Shown: positions 11,365 to 23,589 of the stretch, piece after piece
Layout of the letters: every line of letters begins with the position of its first letter
How positions within the stretch are numbered: the first letter of the stretch is position 1
Assembly: GCA_018417955.1 (NCBI GenBank)
Contig: JACTVC010000038.1
Location: forward strand, 248,001 to 312,000
Reading direction: 5' to 3'
From: Laccaria trichodermophora
Taxonomy: Eukaryota > Basidiomycota > Agaricomycetes > Agaricales > Hydnangiaceae
Length of the DNA: 64,000 bases
Notes under the pieces: generated by a model
What the model was told of the DNA's origin: nothing
The model's input: the letters and a program-made list of their open reading frames with translations, nothing else
Databases searched by the model: none
Program-made: the position numbers and the translations under genes

Positions 11365-12168
11365 TCAATCGTCATCATCCACATCAAGATCACCCTCAAC
11401 GCCAGCGCCCTCACCCGTGTCATCAAACATATCCTCGTCAATAATCCCATCAGCGTCTTCCCCGGAATTGTGATGCCAGCTATCTTCTTCTATATGCACC
11501 ACATCGCCGTCATCAACGGAACCCATCCCGAGGCTTTGGGACGCGGACGCCGCTGCGGTCGCTGTAGATGATCGGACGTGAGTCAGGATCTCCTCCATGC
11601 GATCTCCCAGCCTGTCCTCCAGTTCTTCTACGATCTGCACATCGTTTGGAATGGTCAGTGGCGCCGCGGTGAAACTAAGAGAGTGCATCATACAACATAC
11701 AGTTCCACAGCAAGCGTTGGAGCAAGATTCACCACCTGCAGCTTCTCCGCCTTAGTTAGCTCGTAGGGCGCAAGATCCTTCACGAGCTTCGTAACTCCTT
11801 CCGCGGACTGAGACGACGTTGGGAGGTAGTCAGCTGAGAGGTAACCAATAGCCTGCATAGAACAATTAGTAAACTGTATTAAAGCTCATCAAAATTCCGT
11901 ACCTCCACCTCAATAGTTCTTAGATTTTCTGTCGCCTCCAGATGCGCACTGATATTTGCTAATGTAGAGGACCCATGAACAGTTCCAGAGGCCTCTTCCT
12001 CTTTCTTGATGCGTTGTACTAACTTTGTGCGGGTGAGATGATCACTCTCGAGTTCCCGCAGCAACGTGAGGACTTCAAAATTTGACAAAAGCGCAACGCG
12101 TGGGTTGACTACCTTCGGTTCATTAGTGGGATATCCATCGCAGAAACGAGAGAAAAACATACCTCCAT
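11365..12168 (-). CDS. RPC9: RNA polymerase III subunit RPC9 (Rpc17)
   Basis: This is the Rpb4-like stalk subunit of RNA polymerase III, which pairs with Rpc25 and contacts TFIIIB during initiation. Exons are 12168-12163, 12112-11903, 11852-11694 and 11634-11365, giving 214 residues in phase. The first exon is only six bases (Met-Glu). Landmarks are NPRVALLSNFEVLTLLREL at residues 4-22, IKKEEEASG, NLRTIEVE, then LAPYELTKAEKLQVVNL and ELYVIVEELEDRLGDRMEE. The family is usually about 120-150 residues; here a Ser/Ala linker and a strongly acidic tail ending in DVDDDD add about 60. The gene diverges from NOT2 across about 550 bases. Identity is firm. Confidence 0.93.
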
Positions 12169-12721
12169 TGATTATGGACTCACGTTCGAAAATGTGTGTA
12201 GATCTGTTTGGTTATATAGTTGCAACGCTTGACTTCAAAAGTTCAAATAGCCATCTATGATCGCTCTGGCACGAAATTTTAGGGGTTCTGGGCAAGTTTC
12301 GTGGTCAACGTCATATCAAAAGAAAGGGGAGGGAATTTTCCACGGATGAGAATTTTTTGTTTGTCAAACGTTATAATGATTTTAGTGGGCAAGAAAAATG
12401 ACCTTTGCAACCAGTATCTACACCAAATACAGAGAAGTCCTGCTCAGAGAAGATTTGCTACCGCGATAGTGAGGAATCTGGCGCTGTGTGAGTATCACAG
12501 ATACATGTCAAGTTACGTAAGGATCCTGCATGATGGTCGACAAACAAAGACTCAAACAAAGGTAATACTATTCCATACCGTCGCAGTTGGTTAGGAATAT
12601 CCTTAGCAGCCATCCTTGACTTTTTGCACCAAGTAAGGATCGCATTATTTATCTATCTTAGCGCTGCTGATTTCCTGGATTTCTGGCGCTTTTTCAGCCA
12701 TTTTAATCGCATTAAAAAGTA
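12169..12721. promoter_or_regulatory. divergent region between RPC9 and NOT2
   Basis: No coding frame with family signal is present. It separates two divergent housekeeping starts, so both promoters should lie here. No convincing TATA element or conserved motif was picked out by eye. Confidence 0.4.
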
Positions 12722-15108
12722 ATGCAACGACCAGGTGAGTAGCGAATGCATGCTGCTCTTTTTCCACCACTTATCGCGCAATTTTGTTTTCAATCAATCA
12801 TTCCAGGTCAACCACAGCAGAGGGCGCCAAGTCTGGCAGCCCAGCCTGGTCTCGCGAGCCAGTTCCGACCACAATATCCCAGTTATGGAATGCCACCAAG
12901 AAATGTTCTCCAGGCGACCGGCGGTTATGTGCCTAGCCTTCAACCGAACGCCCATCGAACGACTACACAGCAATCCCAGGTGCAGACCATCACAACTCAG
13001 CCTGTCTCAAATTTTCTGCAAGCACGCGGACAAAGCAGTTACGGATTCGGTGGAGCTCTTAGCCAGCATCAACAATCAAGCGCACTGCAGCAGCAACTAT
13101 CATCTCAGCAGCAGCAACAAACGAACGGGACTTCAAGCTCGATGCCGCCGCATATCACACAACCGTCAGGCCTCGGAACGTCACCCTCAGTGTCATCAAC
13201 GAGTGAGGTTGGCTTAGACCCTAACGACTTCCCCGCCCTCGGATCCACGCCAACGAATAACGCGACAAGCAGTAGCAATAATGGTACGGCTGCGGGCCCA
13301 ACAACAAGCTACGCTATTCAGGCGGGGACGGGAGTGCTGCTGGGCGGAACAGGGGTTGGGTCAAGTGCGGGAACGATTGGCGGGGGCAGTGGGTCGATGA
13401 CGCAGGCGAGGGATTTCACCCCAGATGATTTTCCTGCATTAGGAGGACAGTCACAGACAAGCCAAAGCCAGAACTCGCTGCAAAGTCAACTTTCCAGCCA
13501 AGAGAACCCTTCACATCCACCAGGACTGAACGGTTTCCAGTCATTAGATCAACATCGCCAGAATCCCTTAAGCGCTCTTGGTGGTACGCTGCAGCCGGGA
13601 ACGCCGGGTTTGTTGAACTTGGGAACGACCCAGACACGGAACGTTCATCCTGGCTTTCAGCAACAAAGCCAGACGGAAGCGGAGAAGCAGCAACAGAGGG
13701 TGAGCTCTTTCGGCTTTTTTCTTACCACTTCTGCGACATGTGTCAAACCACGCGCAACACTCATTTTGTCATTGATGCTGGTCTGACTGGGTTACAGAAC
13801 AACTATTCTTTGAAGTTGAATCAGGCGTCGCACGCGGCGTGGAATTCGCCGAACCTCAATCCCAGCTCTCAATCACAACAACTAAGTGGTGCTGCTAGCA
13901 GTGTGGGTTTTCATCCGATATGAGTACAAACGAGGTGCTTAACCGTGTTTCGGGCGCTCCAGCAAAATGGCCAAAGCACACATCCCACCGCACCACCAGG
14001 TGTTCCTCCCCCGACATCGGGCTTACTTTCGCAGTCAGCGACGCATGCTTCCGGTACAGTTGCTAGCACGGCCGTGCCAACGAGCGCACCACCGCCGTAC
14101 ACATCAAACGGCCTTGCACCAGGCGATCTGAACACGACCAACCCGAACCACAATGGAAATACACATCCGAGCAACCCAATGCCGAACCCAAATCCCACAT
14201 CATTGCAAGCAAACTCAACATCGCACCTACAGCACCCACAAACCCCAGCCCAACAAGTGCTGATAAGCGCCGCGGACAGATGGGGCCTACTAGCGCTCAT
14301 CGCCATGATGAGAAATGCGAACGTAGATGCAGATCATGGTCTGAGCAGCATAGGAACAGATTTAGGAACGATGGGGTTGGACATGGGATACCCAGGGTGA
14401 GTTGCGTTGCGGGATCGAATATCAGGGGCTTAACAGACGTAAAATCAGGAATCTGTACTCGACGTTCATCACACCATGGGCAGATCAATCGGCAGCACGC
14501 TCAGTGGAACCCGATTTCAACCTACCAGCATGCTATCTTAGCGTGCAGGCGCCACCACCGGGGCCAATTAAGGCTGCTATGTTTAGTGACGAGACGCTAT
14601 TTTTCATGTTCTATTCGCATCCGAGGGATGCACTCCAAGAAATAGCTGCGCAAGAATTGTGAGTAATTGTCCTTCTATCTTAACTCTTGACTCGTGCCTC
14701 CATTTTACCTTCCCATTGATTCATTGGTGCTTGAATCCTCGTTGCTCACTGCATGTCATTTCTCATTTTAGATGGAACCGCAATTGGAGATACCATAAAG
14801 AACTTCGGCTATGGATAACGAAAGAAAGCGGTACATCACCTTCCCAGAAGGTACAAGGGGGAGCAGGCGAGCAAGGACAATACACGTTCTGGGATCCAGA
14901 AAACTGGGGAAAGGAGCGAAAAGGTATGACAGTGTTGTACACTGATCTAGAAGAGAAGTCAATTCCTGCATTCGTACCTGGGCCGGGATTGGTGTTGGCG
15001 CCACAGACAACGGGGCAGACAGCAGGTCAGCAGGTTCAGCAAGGGCAACAGGGACAGGTGCCAACGTCGCAAAGAGGCTCGTTTCAAATGAGCATCCCAG
15101 GATTGTGA
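12722..15108 (+). CDS. NOT2: CCR4-NOT complex subunit NOT2
   Basis: Scaffold subunit of the CCR4-NOT deadenylase complex, acting in cytoplasmic mRNA decay and in transcription. Exons are 12722-12734, 12807-13699, 13798-13902, 13963-14396, 14449-14658 and 14772-15108; they sum to 663 residues. Exon 1 is 13 bases (MQRP). The long N-terminus is rich in Gln, Ser and Gly and contains two DFPALG motifs, DPNDFPALGS and TPDDFPALGG, typical of NOT2. The C-terminal NOT2/3/5 box shows DRWGLLALIAMMR, GTDLGTMGLDMG, YSTFITPWAD, MFYSHPRDALQEIAAQEL, WRYHKELRLWITK and WDPENWGKERK. A Gln/Gly-rich tail follows. The residue order matches the family throughout. It faces RPC9 head to head. Confidence 0.95.
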
Positions 15109-15631
15109 GGCGATTGATTCCCTTTCCTCGTATTTGCAGTCTCCGCTCCTACTGCCTGACATTATTTTTCATTGTTGCTTGTTCTCCATCCACCAGCCCT
15201 TTTCTTTCTGACCTCTGTACCACACTGTACTTGACGTGATCTCTATAACAATGCTCGTGTGTTGGTCCACATCGTCCGATGTAGCAAACGGATTGAGGTG
15301 ATCATCGTATAATTCATTTTACGGGTGTTTCAAGGCAAATGGAGTGGCACTTCGAAAGGCCAAGGCCTGTTATTATGTCCGACATGGAGTGTTGCAGCAA
15401 ATTCTACTACGCGAAGGTGAGCGAGCCTTCCTGTGGGTTCCTCGGGTGATGATCGACAGCCCACCTATTCTCCCAACTTACATGCACGATCCGGCTGGGT
15501 ATCTTGTCCACGATTAGAGCAATGCTAATTGCGACCATATATAAACCGCCCTTCAAAGCATCGCTCTCTTTGCAAAAATCCCGCTCTGGAATTCTCCTTG
15601 TTACAAGTCAGCAAGCGGCATCACTTTGATA
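15109..15631. other. intergenic region with promoter
   Basis: This lies between NOT2 and the geranylgeranyltransferase gene. A TATATAAA element occurs at 15538-15545, about 90 bases before the next ATG. No other feature was seen. Confidence 0.45.
15538..15545 (+). promoter_or_regulatory. TATA-like box
   Basis: TATATAAA lies 87 bases upstream of the geranylgeranyltransferase beta ATG, a reasonable distance for a fungal TATA element. Assigned by sequence only. Confidence 0.45.
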
Positions 15632-17200
15632 ATGTCTGAACAGGATACTCAACTTCCCGCTCTCTCTCGCGCTGGGCACGCCTCCCATTGTTCCCGATTT
15701 ATAAATGGTGAGCGGCACTCTAGGCCACGGTGCATCCTCTTGCTTATCGCCCGCGTCAGGTCTTCCTGGGACCAGGACTGATCTTGACCCATCACGGTGA
15801 TCTCGGCTGACTTAAAACGAGCTCTTAACGTTCTCATCGTTGCCGTAGATTGGCCATAGCTTTTTACTGCATCGGTTCCCTTGACTTGCTTGATGAGCTA
15901 GAGGGGCGTATACCCCAAGCCGAACGCGATTCGTGGAGACAATGGGTCTGGGAGCAACAAGCAGGTCGGCAGTTTGGCGCCAGACGTAGAACCCTACTCA
16001 CACCTAGTTCTCTTCGCAGGCGGAAAACATGGAACTGGCTTTAGACCGAGTCCTTTCATGGTTGCGCAGGGCGGTCCTTTGGCAGCACCAGCGGTTTGTG
16101 ATCCGCCTCCGAAGTCACATATAGTTTTGACATGGTGCCCTTAGACCAACTATGCACATTGCGATACACCCCACATCATCATGACGTACACCGCACTACT
16201 TACCCTTGCCATTCTTCGCGATGACTTTTCCAAATTGGACCGATCAGGGCTGCTTAAGTTCCTCCGGGCCTGTCAAAGGGAGGACGGAAGGTAGATTTCT
16301 GTTTTGGAAGCGCTTGCATGCTCATTCAATGCATTTCTCAGTTTCTCCACTACACCTGGAAGCGGCGAATCGGACCTTCGCACTCTATACTGTGCCTTTG
16401 CTATTAGCAGCATGCTTAATGACTGGAGCGGCATCGATGTTCCTCGAGCTACATCATTTATCGCTTTGTGCAGGGTATGTCAACGTGAGCTCACAAATTG
16501 TCATTGCTGAGCAGCGATTACCCGGTAGACCTATGAAGGGGGATACGGGCAGTCGCCGTTCTGTGAAGCGCAAGGTATATACTCTCCTCAGTGTTGCTTA
16601 TGTCGATCCCTGACCTCGGCAAAGGAGGAACGACGTATATTGCCATAGCGTCGCTTGGGCTGATGCCCTCGACATTTTCCCAACGCCTGACAACGTCAGA
16701 GCGACAGAAGACTATACAATGGTTGTTGAGCAACCAACATGAATCTGGAGGATTTTGTGGGCGGACCAACAAGGATGCAGACGCTTGCTACTGCTTCTGG
16801 TGCGGCGCAGCTTTGAAGGTATATTACGGTTCTGCCACATGCGCTGACTCCTGATCATCATATTACCTCTAAGATTCTCGGCGCGGGTAACTTCGTCGAC
16901 GCTCGCGCTCTCGCCGGCTTCATCGCGCGATGCCAGTTTAAATTCGGCGGCATCGCGAAAGCCCCGGGTGAAACACCTGGTATGTATCCCCTCGTTTTCA
17001 AACTCATACATGATTCATATTTCAATGTTGCAGATCCCTACCACACTTACCTCTCCTTGGCGGCATTGTCCATGTACCCGCCCAAAACATTCGACGGGGA
17101 CGCCCGTCCGGAGACCTGGGCTTTTGACTCCTTGGATCCTTTGCTGAACGCGAGAATAGGGACTGCCTTATGGGCCCGGAAATATATTCCGGGGGTCTGA
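15632..17200 (+). CDS. CDC43: geranylgeranyltransferase type I, beta subunit
   Basis: Zinc enzyme subunit that attaches geranylgeranyl groups to CaaX proteins such as Rho and Cdc42, needed for polarity. Ten exons (15632-15707, 15760-15796, 15849-15964, 16020-16060, 16145-16290, 16342-16474, 16529-16574, 16625-16818, 16874-16979, 17034-17200) give 353 residues. Motifs are AFYCIGSLDLL, HIIMTYTALLTLAILRDDF, CQREDGSF, AFAISSMLNDWSG, YEGGYGQSPFCEAQGGTTY, GGFCGRTNKDADACYCFW and FKFGGIAKAPGETPDPYHTY. The Asp and Cys of KDADACYCFW and the His of DPYHTY are the expected zinc ligands. The intron after GFRPSPFM (16061-16144) is the least certain; without it the frame meets a TAG at 16142-16144. Identity is firm. 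Confidence 0.92.
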
Positions 17201-18688
17201 AGCGACCAGCCAAAATTTCGCTTATTACATTTTCTCCTCGCGCCTACCATGTTATTGTCTCATGATGTACACCCTTCATATTTCAAGCAGCCTGCTGCCG
17301 GCAGCTTAATAGATACTGTGTTATTTACCTCTCGTCGGCAAGCTTCTTTTCTTTTTTGTTTGCAACGCCCATACCTCGAGGAGCTGATAAAGGCCTGAAT
17401 CGACACCAACCCTTCAATTTCCAAGTTGATCGATTTCATTTCCCCCACCGGTTTCGCAGGCTCAATCCTCACGTCCTACCGGACAGATATTCTTTACAGC
17501 AGGTCAGGCATTACATTGGGTGCTTCCGAAGCAGAAAAAATAATTGCAGACGACATAATTCCTCTGGATCTATTATAGAAATCAAGTACATTGTTACTCA
17601 GTACTATAGTGTCCGCGGAAACCTTCCAAGGTTTTGTTTATCTGTCCACCGCTAGTTCTCCAAGAATAGCATATTGAGTCTTTCAAGCTCATGAAACAAG
17701 TGCATAAACCCTTCAAGTTCGCACCCGACATTCTGGCGCGATCTTGAGGTTCTTCAGTACCATTCACTGTAACCTTCACTCTTAAAAGTGAACGATCGGA
17801 GGACGGGCCCATTATGTGAGTCGCCAAAGTCTGCCCAGCCAGTGTGTAATTAAAATTTGGAGGGCAAAAAGGTTGCCAAAAATTATAAAACAAACGTTCA
17901 GCTGTTGTAACTTTCGAAGGTTAAACTTAAAGCACCGGCGCCGACTGGAGGCCTCGAATTAGACCGTCCAATAAGCAATGGAGCCAAAGAAAAAGAGCTT
18001 GATCTTGTCCCACCCAAAATTTCTCCTCAAACACCTGCTTCCAGCGAAATTTCAGAAATCAATTGATTCAACAAAGAGAAGTGGAGCTTGAGAACCGAAT
18101 CAAAAAGGCCGATGGGCTCATCAATTGAGCTGATATCGTCGGTGAAAAGAAGCTATGCATAGGGCGAAGCCAATGGCGTCTGAAGCGGTTTCAGCAGTTT
18201 GTTTACAGGTCAAATGAGGCTGCATCGGATGATTCGAGCGGTGCAAAGTTGAAACTTGACATCAGTTGGAGGCGGTGTGACTACTGTGACTTGTCACCAT
18301 ATACGTGACAAGAACGTAAGCTAGCAAGTCATCCCCCGCTTTTGTTGTTCGACGTAACCACGACTGAGTCTCTGCTCATCGTCACTTCCTTTCCTCTGTG
18401 CTCGTCGTTTATTGCGTTGACCACGTACTTAGCTAGACCGGCAGGCTCCGCTGGTCTCGTCTAGACAAACACCGCTACGAGGGCGACGATTTTACGGTTT
18501 CACAACCGCCTGTCTTCCTACTCGCATCTTGTTTGCTTCTAGCTCAGTCCACAGACTCGACGTCAGGACATTCACGGCTCTTTTCAAGTGAAACCACCAC
18601 ACTCATCTTCTGAAGAAATCAACCCGAGTTCACTGAACAAGTTTCTCGTTCACACCAACCTCTTACCACAACCCCCTTTATACACACA
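17201..18688. other. long intergenic region with weak coding-like traces
   Basis: No gene was recognised. Around 17930-18070 a plus frame reads GGLELDRPISNGAKEKELDL and continues Pro/Thr-rich, and near 18070-18250 another reads KRFQQFVYRSNEAASDDSSG. Both hit stops quickly and match no family I know. They may be relics of a lost gene. The last 300 bases hold the VTS1 promoter, with a CT-rich stretch just before the ATG. Confidence 0.35.
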
Positions 18689-20750
18689 ATGAGTCTTCGA
18701 CCACCTTCTACCAGTCCGAGCCCGTCGCCTGTATATGAGAATGGGAAATCTATCTCACGCCAATCGATGGGACCGTCGGCTCGTGGCACTCCGACGCTTG
18801 CCCCAGCCTCACCACGCCCTGGAGGACAACCTAGTGCAAGGCCCACTAGTGAGCTATTGGGTAGCGGTACCATGTTCCAAACGCCCGAAGGTATATCCTC
18901 TTCAATATATCTGGCTTGAAGCTTATCCAAGGCACAGCGGAAGCACTCGATCAATGGTTTGAAAACCTCCAAAACTATGAAGCCACTTTGGTAAGTTGTA
19001 AGTTTCTGTCTTGATCTAGATTTTGACAGAATCGTTAGGAGGATATGGCTGCTGCCTCGCTCGATGTAAATTTTAAAGAAGAGCTCAGCGCCATTGAGCA
19101 ATGTACGTTTCAATGGCGTTAGCGCTTACACGTTCACTAACCTATTCAATGTATAGGGTTCAAAGTTCTCTCTGAAGCAGAGCGCACAGCCGCTCTTTAC
19201 AGTCTTCTCCAACATTCTACTCAAGTTCAAATCAGATTTTTCATTACCGTCCTCCAACAAATGGCTAGGTCTGATCCTATGACGGCGCTTCTCAGCCCAG
19301 CTATGGGAGGTTCGTTTACCCTCCCTTTCCATTGTACTTATCATTTTAACTTGACCCTTTAGGATCAATGCAAAGCCAGATGGAGGCCAAACTTGCAAGC
19401 ATCAAGTCCCCTGGCTTGAAGTCTGGGCTACCCTCTTCGCCTACCACGCGCAATTTCAGTGCTGGGAATCGCCAGTCACTTGCCCTGGACAACTCTTCAA
19501 ACTTTCTTTCGCCTGAGTCTGCGGCGAACCCTGGTGGTCAGGATGCTGCCGCTACTCTCGCTCAGCAGAGGGCAAAACTCAAGGCTAGTAATGCTGCACA
19601 TCGCATTTCCGCGCCTGTCTTAGCTTCTCCCGGCGCGGACATACGTGCTTCTTGGGGACCCTCTACCCTCTTAAGCCAGGTCACCGAACAGAATGCGCCT
19701 GTTCAGGAGGTTGTCGTTGGTACCTCTCGTCCTAAGAGCACCGAGTTCTCCGGCACCATCGGGTCTCCTCGTCCCACGGAGACGGAGAACAACAGTTGGG
19801 CAAGTATGGTCAATACTCCCCTCATACCCATGTTCAAGGACACTCGCCCGCCCCCTTCCGTTCAGGCCGTCGACCCTGCCGCTCCAAAGCACTGGTCTAG
19901 AAATGATGCGGCTCCGGGCGTCCCGCGCATGGGCGATCCCACCAGTCGTCGTCGCAACAACAAGCTCAACGGTGATAATCAGAATAGCGGGAATGTCTAC
20001 GATGATAATGGGAACCCGATCAATGCAGGTCAACATCAAGGTGGCGCTGGCGTAAGAAACGCATCAGGAGGTTGGTCAGGAACCAGGAGCCCGGCGCTCT
20101 CCAACACGTCCTCGAACAGGTTCGGAAATGATGATAACAACAATAACAATGGAATGAACGGACTCGGGATGCAGATGGGCGGATTTGGTATGGGCTTGGG
20201 AAGCCCGACGATGGGTATGGGGATGCCCCTTGGGGGAATGCAGCCACTGAGTCCGTTCAATATGAATTTGAACATGCTCAGCGCGATGGGAATCTCTCCC
20301 GAGGCTCAGCTTTTGGCAGCACAGATGGCCGCGAGTGGGTTCGGACAATCCAATTGGCTCGGGATGCAGCCAATGTCTGCTGGGCTGAATAATCGGCGCA
20401 ACGGGCCCCCGAGTGGGCGTTCGCCCGGCCTCAAGAGCGCGTCGAGCGTGGGGAGCCGCATTGACGGCAACAACACGCCAAAGGGAGAGGAGGATGTGGA
20501 TCCGGCGCTGTTGAACGACATCCCAGGATGGTTGAGAAGCTTAAGGCTGCATAAGTATACTCCGAACTTCGAAGGTGCGAAGTGGCAGGATATGGTGATG
20601 ATGGATGAGGCCGCGCTCGAGGCGAAGGGCGTCGCGGCGCTGGGAGCGAGGAGGAAGATGTTGAAGACATTCGAGCTCGTCAGGAAGAAAATGGGGATGG
20701 AGGAACCGCCGAACAGTGCCCTTCCGAGTGCAGCCGATGGAAGAGGCTGA
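18689..20750 (+). CDS. VTS1: VTS1-type RNA-binding SAM-domain protein
   Basis: Post-transcriptional regulator of the Vts1/Smaug family. The SAM domain binds RNA hairpins and in yeast recruits the CCR4-NOT deadenylase. Exons are 18689-18890, 18932-18990, 19039-19102, 19157-19309 and 19363-20750, giving 621 residues. Residues about 70-165 form the conserved N-terminal region ([60 protein letters not shown]). The middle is low complexity, with runs of Asn, Gly and Met. The SAM domain covers about 538-605: [37 protein letters not shown] and [18 protein letters not shown]2, a partner complex subunit, lies about 3.6 kb upstream, but co-localisation is probably coincidental. Strong assignment. Confidence 0.94.
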
Positions 20751-21382
20751 GGGCGTAGTAGCGGATTGGCTGAGTTCTTGAATGATGAACAACCAGTATA
20801 CCATTTTCTCTTCCTTTTTCAAGTTTTACTCCTCCCCACTCTCAGAATTTTCAAAAGTGAACGCTCCCGATTCTCCCCCTATGTCTCCCCTCTCACAGGA
20901 CACTATGACTTGATGCGTAATAGGTCTTTCTTCCATTCCACGTATCTCAGCCCATCTCTCGACAGTACTGTAAAAGCCTGCCAACGTCGGTTCGATATGT
21001 ATTTGAAGTGTGTAACATGATGATCAGCCTTTTCGTACATTGTATCGGCCGCAGATAGCCTCGGACCGACCGCCGCTGCCAGTGGGCGCTGGATATGTCT
21101 GATTTGTATACCCCAAGTGCACCCCATTTTTGCTTTTGTTACCTTATTCAGGCCGTACAATGCTACAAATGTCGCAATTATCCCCGTGGTCCGTCCTTCC
21201 AGAGTTCCTTATCATTTGTTGATTGGTTCTTCAACGTCAATCTATTCTCCCAACAACGCCCCTTTTCTGGATTCTTTCGTGTGGTGCCACTGCGCTGATT
21301 TGAGTCCCCTTTTACCGGGTCGTATATAAGAAGATCTCGTTATAGCTCTTCAAGCAGCTCTTCTCTTCCTCCTGCCTTGAAC
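20751..21382. other. intergenic region with promoter
   Basis: No coding signal was found. It holds the promoter of the following dehydrogenase gene, including a TATATAAG element at 21323-21330. Confidence 0.45.
21323..21330 (+). promoter_or_regulatory. TATA box
   Basis: TATATAAG sits 53 bases before the dehydrogenase ATG at 21383, a typical spacing for a strong fungal core promoter. Confidence 0.55.
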
Positions 21383-22836
21383 ATGCTACCTAGATCGAAT
21401 CACTCCAGTCGCAATGGCTCCCCGCTGCGCCCTGCTTTCTCGGGCATAGCGTCTTACAGACCAGACAATATGTCCGTTGCTGATGATCTGCACCCCGTCA
21501 TCCAACCTGGTCGCGTGGCCGTCATCACTGGCGCTGCAAGTGGTATTGGGCGTGCGGCTGCAAAAGAGTTTGCAAGGTATGGTCAATTTTGCTCTTTTTC
21601 TACGCTTTCTTTGTAAATACTATATGGAGCTACGTACTGATGACAATCACCTTGCTCATATAGGATTGGATTAAAAATCGCCATCGCTGACATTCAAGAG
21701 GATAAGCTGCTTAGTGTCGGGAAGGAGCTTTCCGCCGAGATCGGCGAAGCAAACGTCTTGGTCGTCCCAACTGATGTTTCCAAGCTGGATCAGGTCGTAG
21801 CGTTGAGAGATCGAGTTTATGAAGCTTGGGGAGAGGTGAGGATCGCTGGCCGTCCTCTCTCCCTCTTTCTTCTCCTCCATCAAATCCTTCTTCATCTTCC
21901 AACTTCTACCCATCCATGTACCCCGCACTGCTGTAAACCTCATTCCAGAAATTCGCTCTCGCTCCCCGTTCCACACCCTTATATGTGCTCACCGTGATGT
22001 AGGTCGCCGTGCTCATGAATAACGCTGGCGTTGGTGACGTAGGGACCTCCTGGGATGGCATCGATAAGTGGCGCACGGTATTTGACGTCAATTTGTTTGG
22101 GTGAGTGGCCATTCTCTTCTACCCCCCGTATTCGATCACGATTGCTAATACTTCATCGTAGGATCGTGAACGTGCAGCAAACTTTTGTTCCTGTAGGCTG
22201 TCGTTGTACTCTTTGAAAACCGTCATCATAATACTCGTAACCAGAATATGCGCCATCAGGAGAATCCAGCCATGGTCATTAATACTGGATCGAAGCAAGG
22301 TATCACAAATCCACCGTACGTATTGGTTGAAATATCTTTTCGCACATTGTCACTAAGATCGACCCGCGCTGATTGTAGGGGCAACGCAGCTTACAACGCG
22401 TCCAAAGCTGCAGTTAAAAGTCTCACAGAGGGCTTATCGTACGAGTTGCGCGAAAAGGCTCGTAGCAACGTGACCGCACATCTTTTCATGTAAGTTTCCG
22501 TCTCACCGAGTTATAACCGACTCTATTGAATTACAATCACTCCACAGCCCAGGATGGACCTTCACTGAAATGACTGGATCCAAAGACTCAATAGAAAAAC
22601 CAGCTGGGGCTTGGTCGGCTGAAGAAACTGTTCTGTATATGCTTGACAAAGTCCGATCTGGAGACTTCTACATAATTGTTCCAGATAACGAAACGAAGAG
22701 AGAAGTCGACCAGTTGAGGATTATGTGGGCGGCGGCGGATGTTGCCGAGGGAAGACCGGCGTTGAGTCGGTGGGATCCTCAGTACAAGGCGCTCTATGAG
22801 GAGTACATGAGGGATGGGCTTGCTCAGTTGGAGTGA
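21383..22836 (+). CDS. short-chain dehydrogenase/reductase
   Basis: NAD(P)-dependent Rossmann oxidoreductase of the classical SDR family; the substrate cannot be read from sequence. Seven exons (21383-21576, 21664-21835, 22003-22100, 22162-22192, 22245-22315, 22379-22489, 22548-22836) give 321 residues. The cofactor loop TGAASGIG is at residues 49-56, MNNAGVGDVG follows, the Ser of INTGSKQG is the usual catalytic position, and the Tyr/Lys pair is in YNASK at 194-198. PGWTFTEMTG after the active site is also typical. There is no signal peptide; the first 45 residues are a Ser/Pro-rich extension. A TATA box lies close upstream. A paralogous but distinct SDR lies about 10 kb downstream. Confidence 0.9.
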
Positions 22837-23589
22837 TCGGACGAAGAAAAAACGGAAGCTGTATGTTATGGGAGAAAGAAAAATCACTTGTATGTTATTC
22901 ATAGACTTTTTCTTTTGTCTTGCCGAAGTCTTTTATTCTTTCAAAGAGCTGTCGTTGCTTAGTTATTTTTTACCTTCCGTAGTCGTCATTCAACATGACA
23001 ATCGCGAGGTCCGGGCGAAGAGAACGCGGGAAAACTTGCGGCCGAAAATTGACGTCAAAAGAGAGCACAAAATTTGAACCTGTAGATGGCCACAGTACAA
23101 GTAGATCAAGTTCCGTCCGCGCATAGCCGTGAACAGAAAGCCGTCGCCGACGCGCTCCTGCGCAAGAATGAGGGAATTATGACCAATATCTTAGGCATAG
23201 GCACTGATATGTGGGTCACAAGCTGCCTCCTTACACGTTTTGAAAAAAAATTGGGGATATGTATGTGAAAGTACTAAGGGCCATGAGCAGAGAAGAAGTC
23301 AGGAGTTGTTCTATCAGGGTTCGACTTGACAAGAACATCCCATGAAATCACAAACGTTCGGAAAGATGCACGTCTGCCAAGTGGCAACCGTACCAGAAAT
23401 ATGATATGACTGGTAAGAGCAAGTTCATACCGGCGCCGCCGTATAGCAGTCATGTGTTCCTTCAGACACTCAAGCTCCGAGTTCGCTTCATTTTGTTTCC
23501 ACCCTATGTTCTTTACAGCTGTAAACAAAGATCATATATAAGAACCCCGCCTCATCCCCCACATTCATCTTACCGCTCATCTCCCATCG
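22837..23589. other. intergenic region with promoter
   Basis: A 60-codon frame at 23086-23268 (with REQKAVADALLRKNEGIM) is open but stops without a plausible continuation, so it is not called. A TATATAAG element lies at 23535-23542 before GDH2. Nothing else was seen. Confidence 0.4.
23535..23542 (+). promoter_or_regulatory. TATA box
   Basis: TATATAAG lies 48 bases upstream of the GDH2 ATG, consistent with a strongly expressed, regulated metabolic gene. Confidence 0.5.

Noticed and set aside
12735..13217. 160-codon plus frame overlapping NOT2
   Set aside because: It is another frame of the Gln/Ser-rich NOT2 exon, whose splice-joined frame has DFPALG motifs.
23086..23268. 60-codon frame starting MATVQVDQ
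   Set aside because: It looks mildly coding, but no donor or continuation gives a longer product and no family was recognised.
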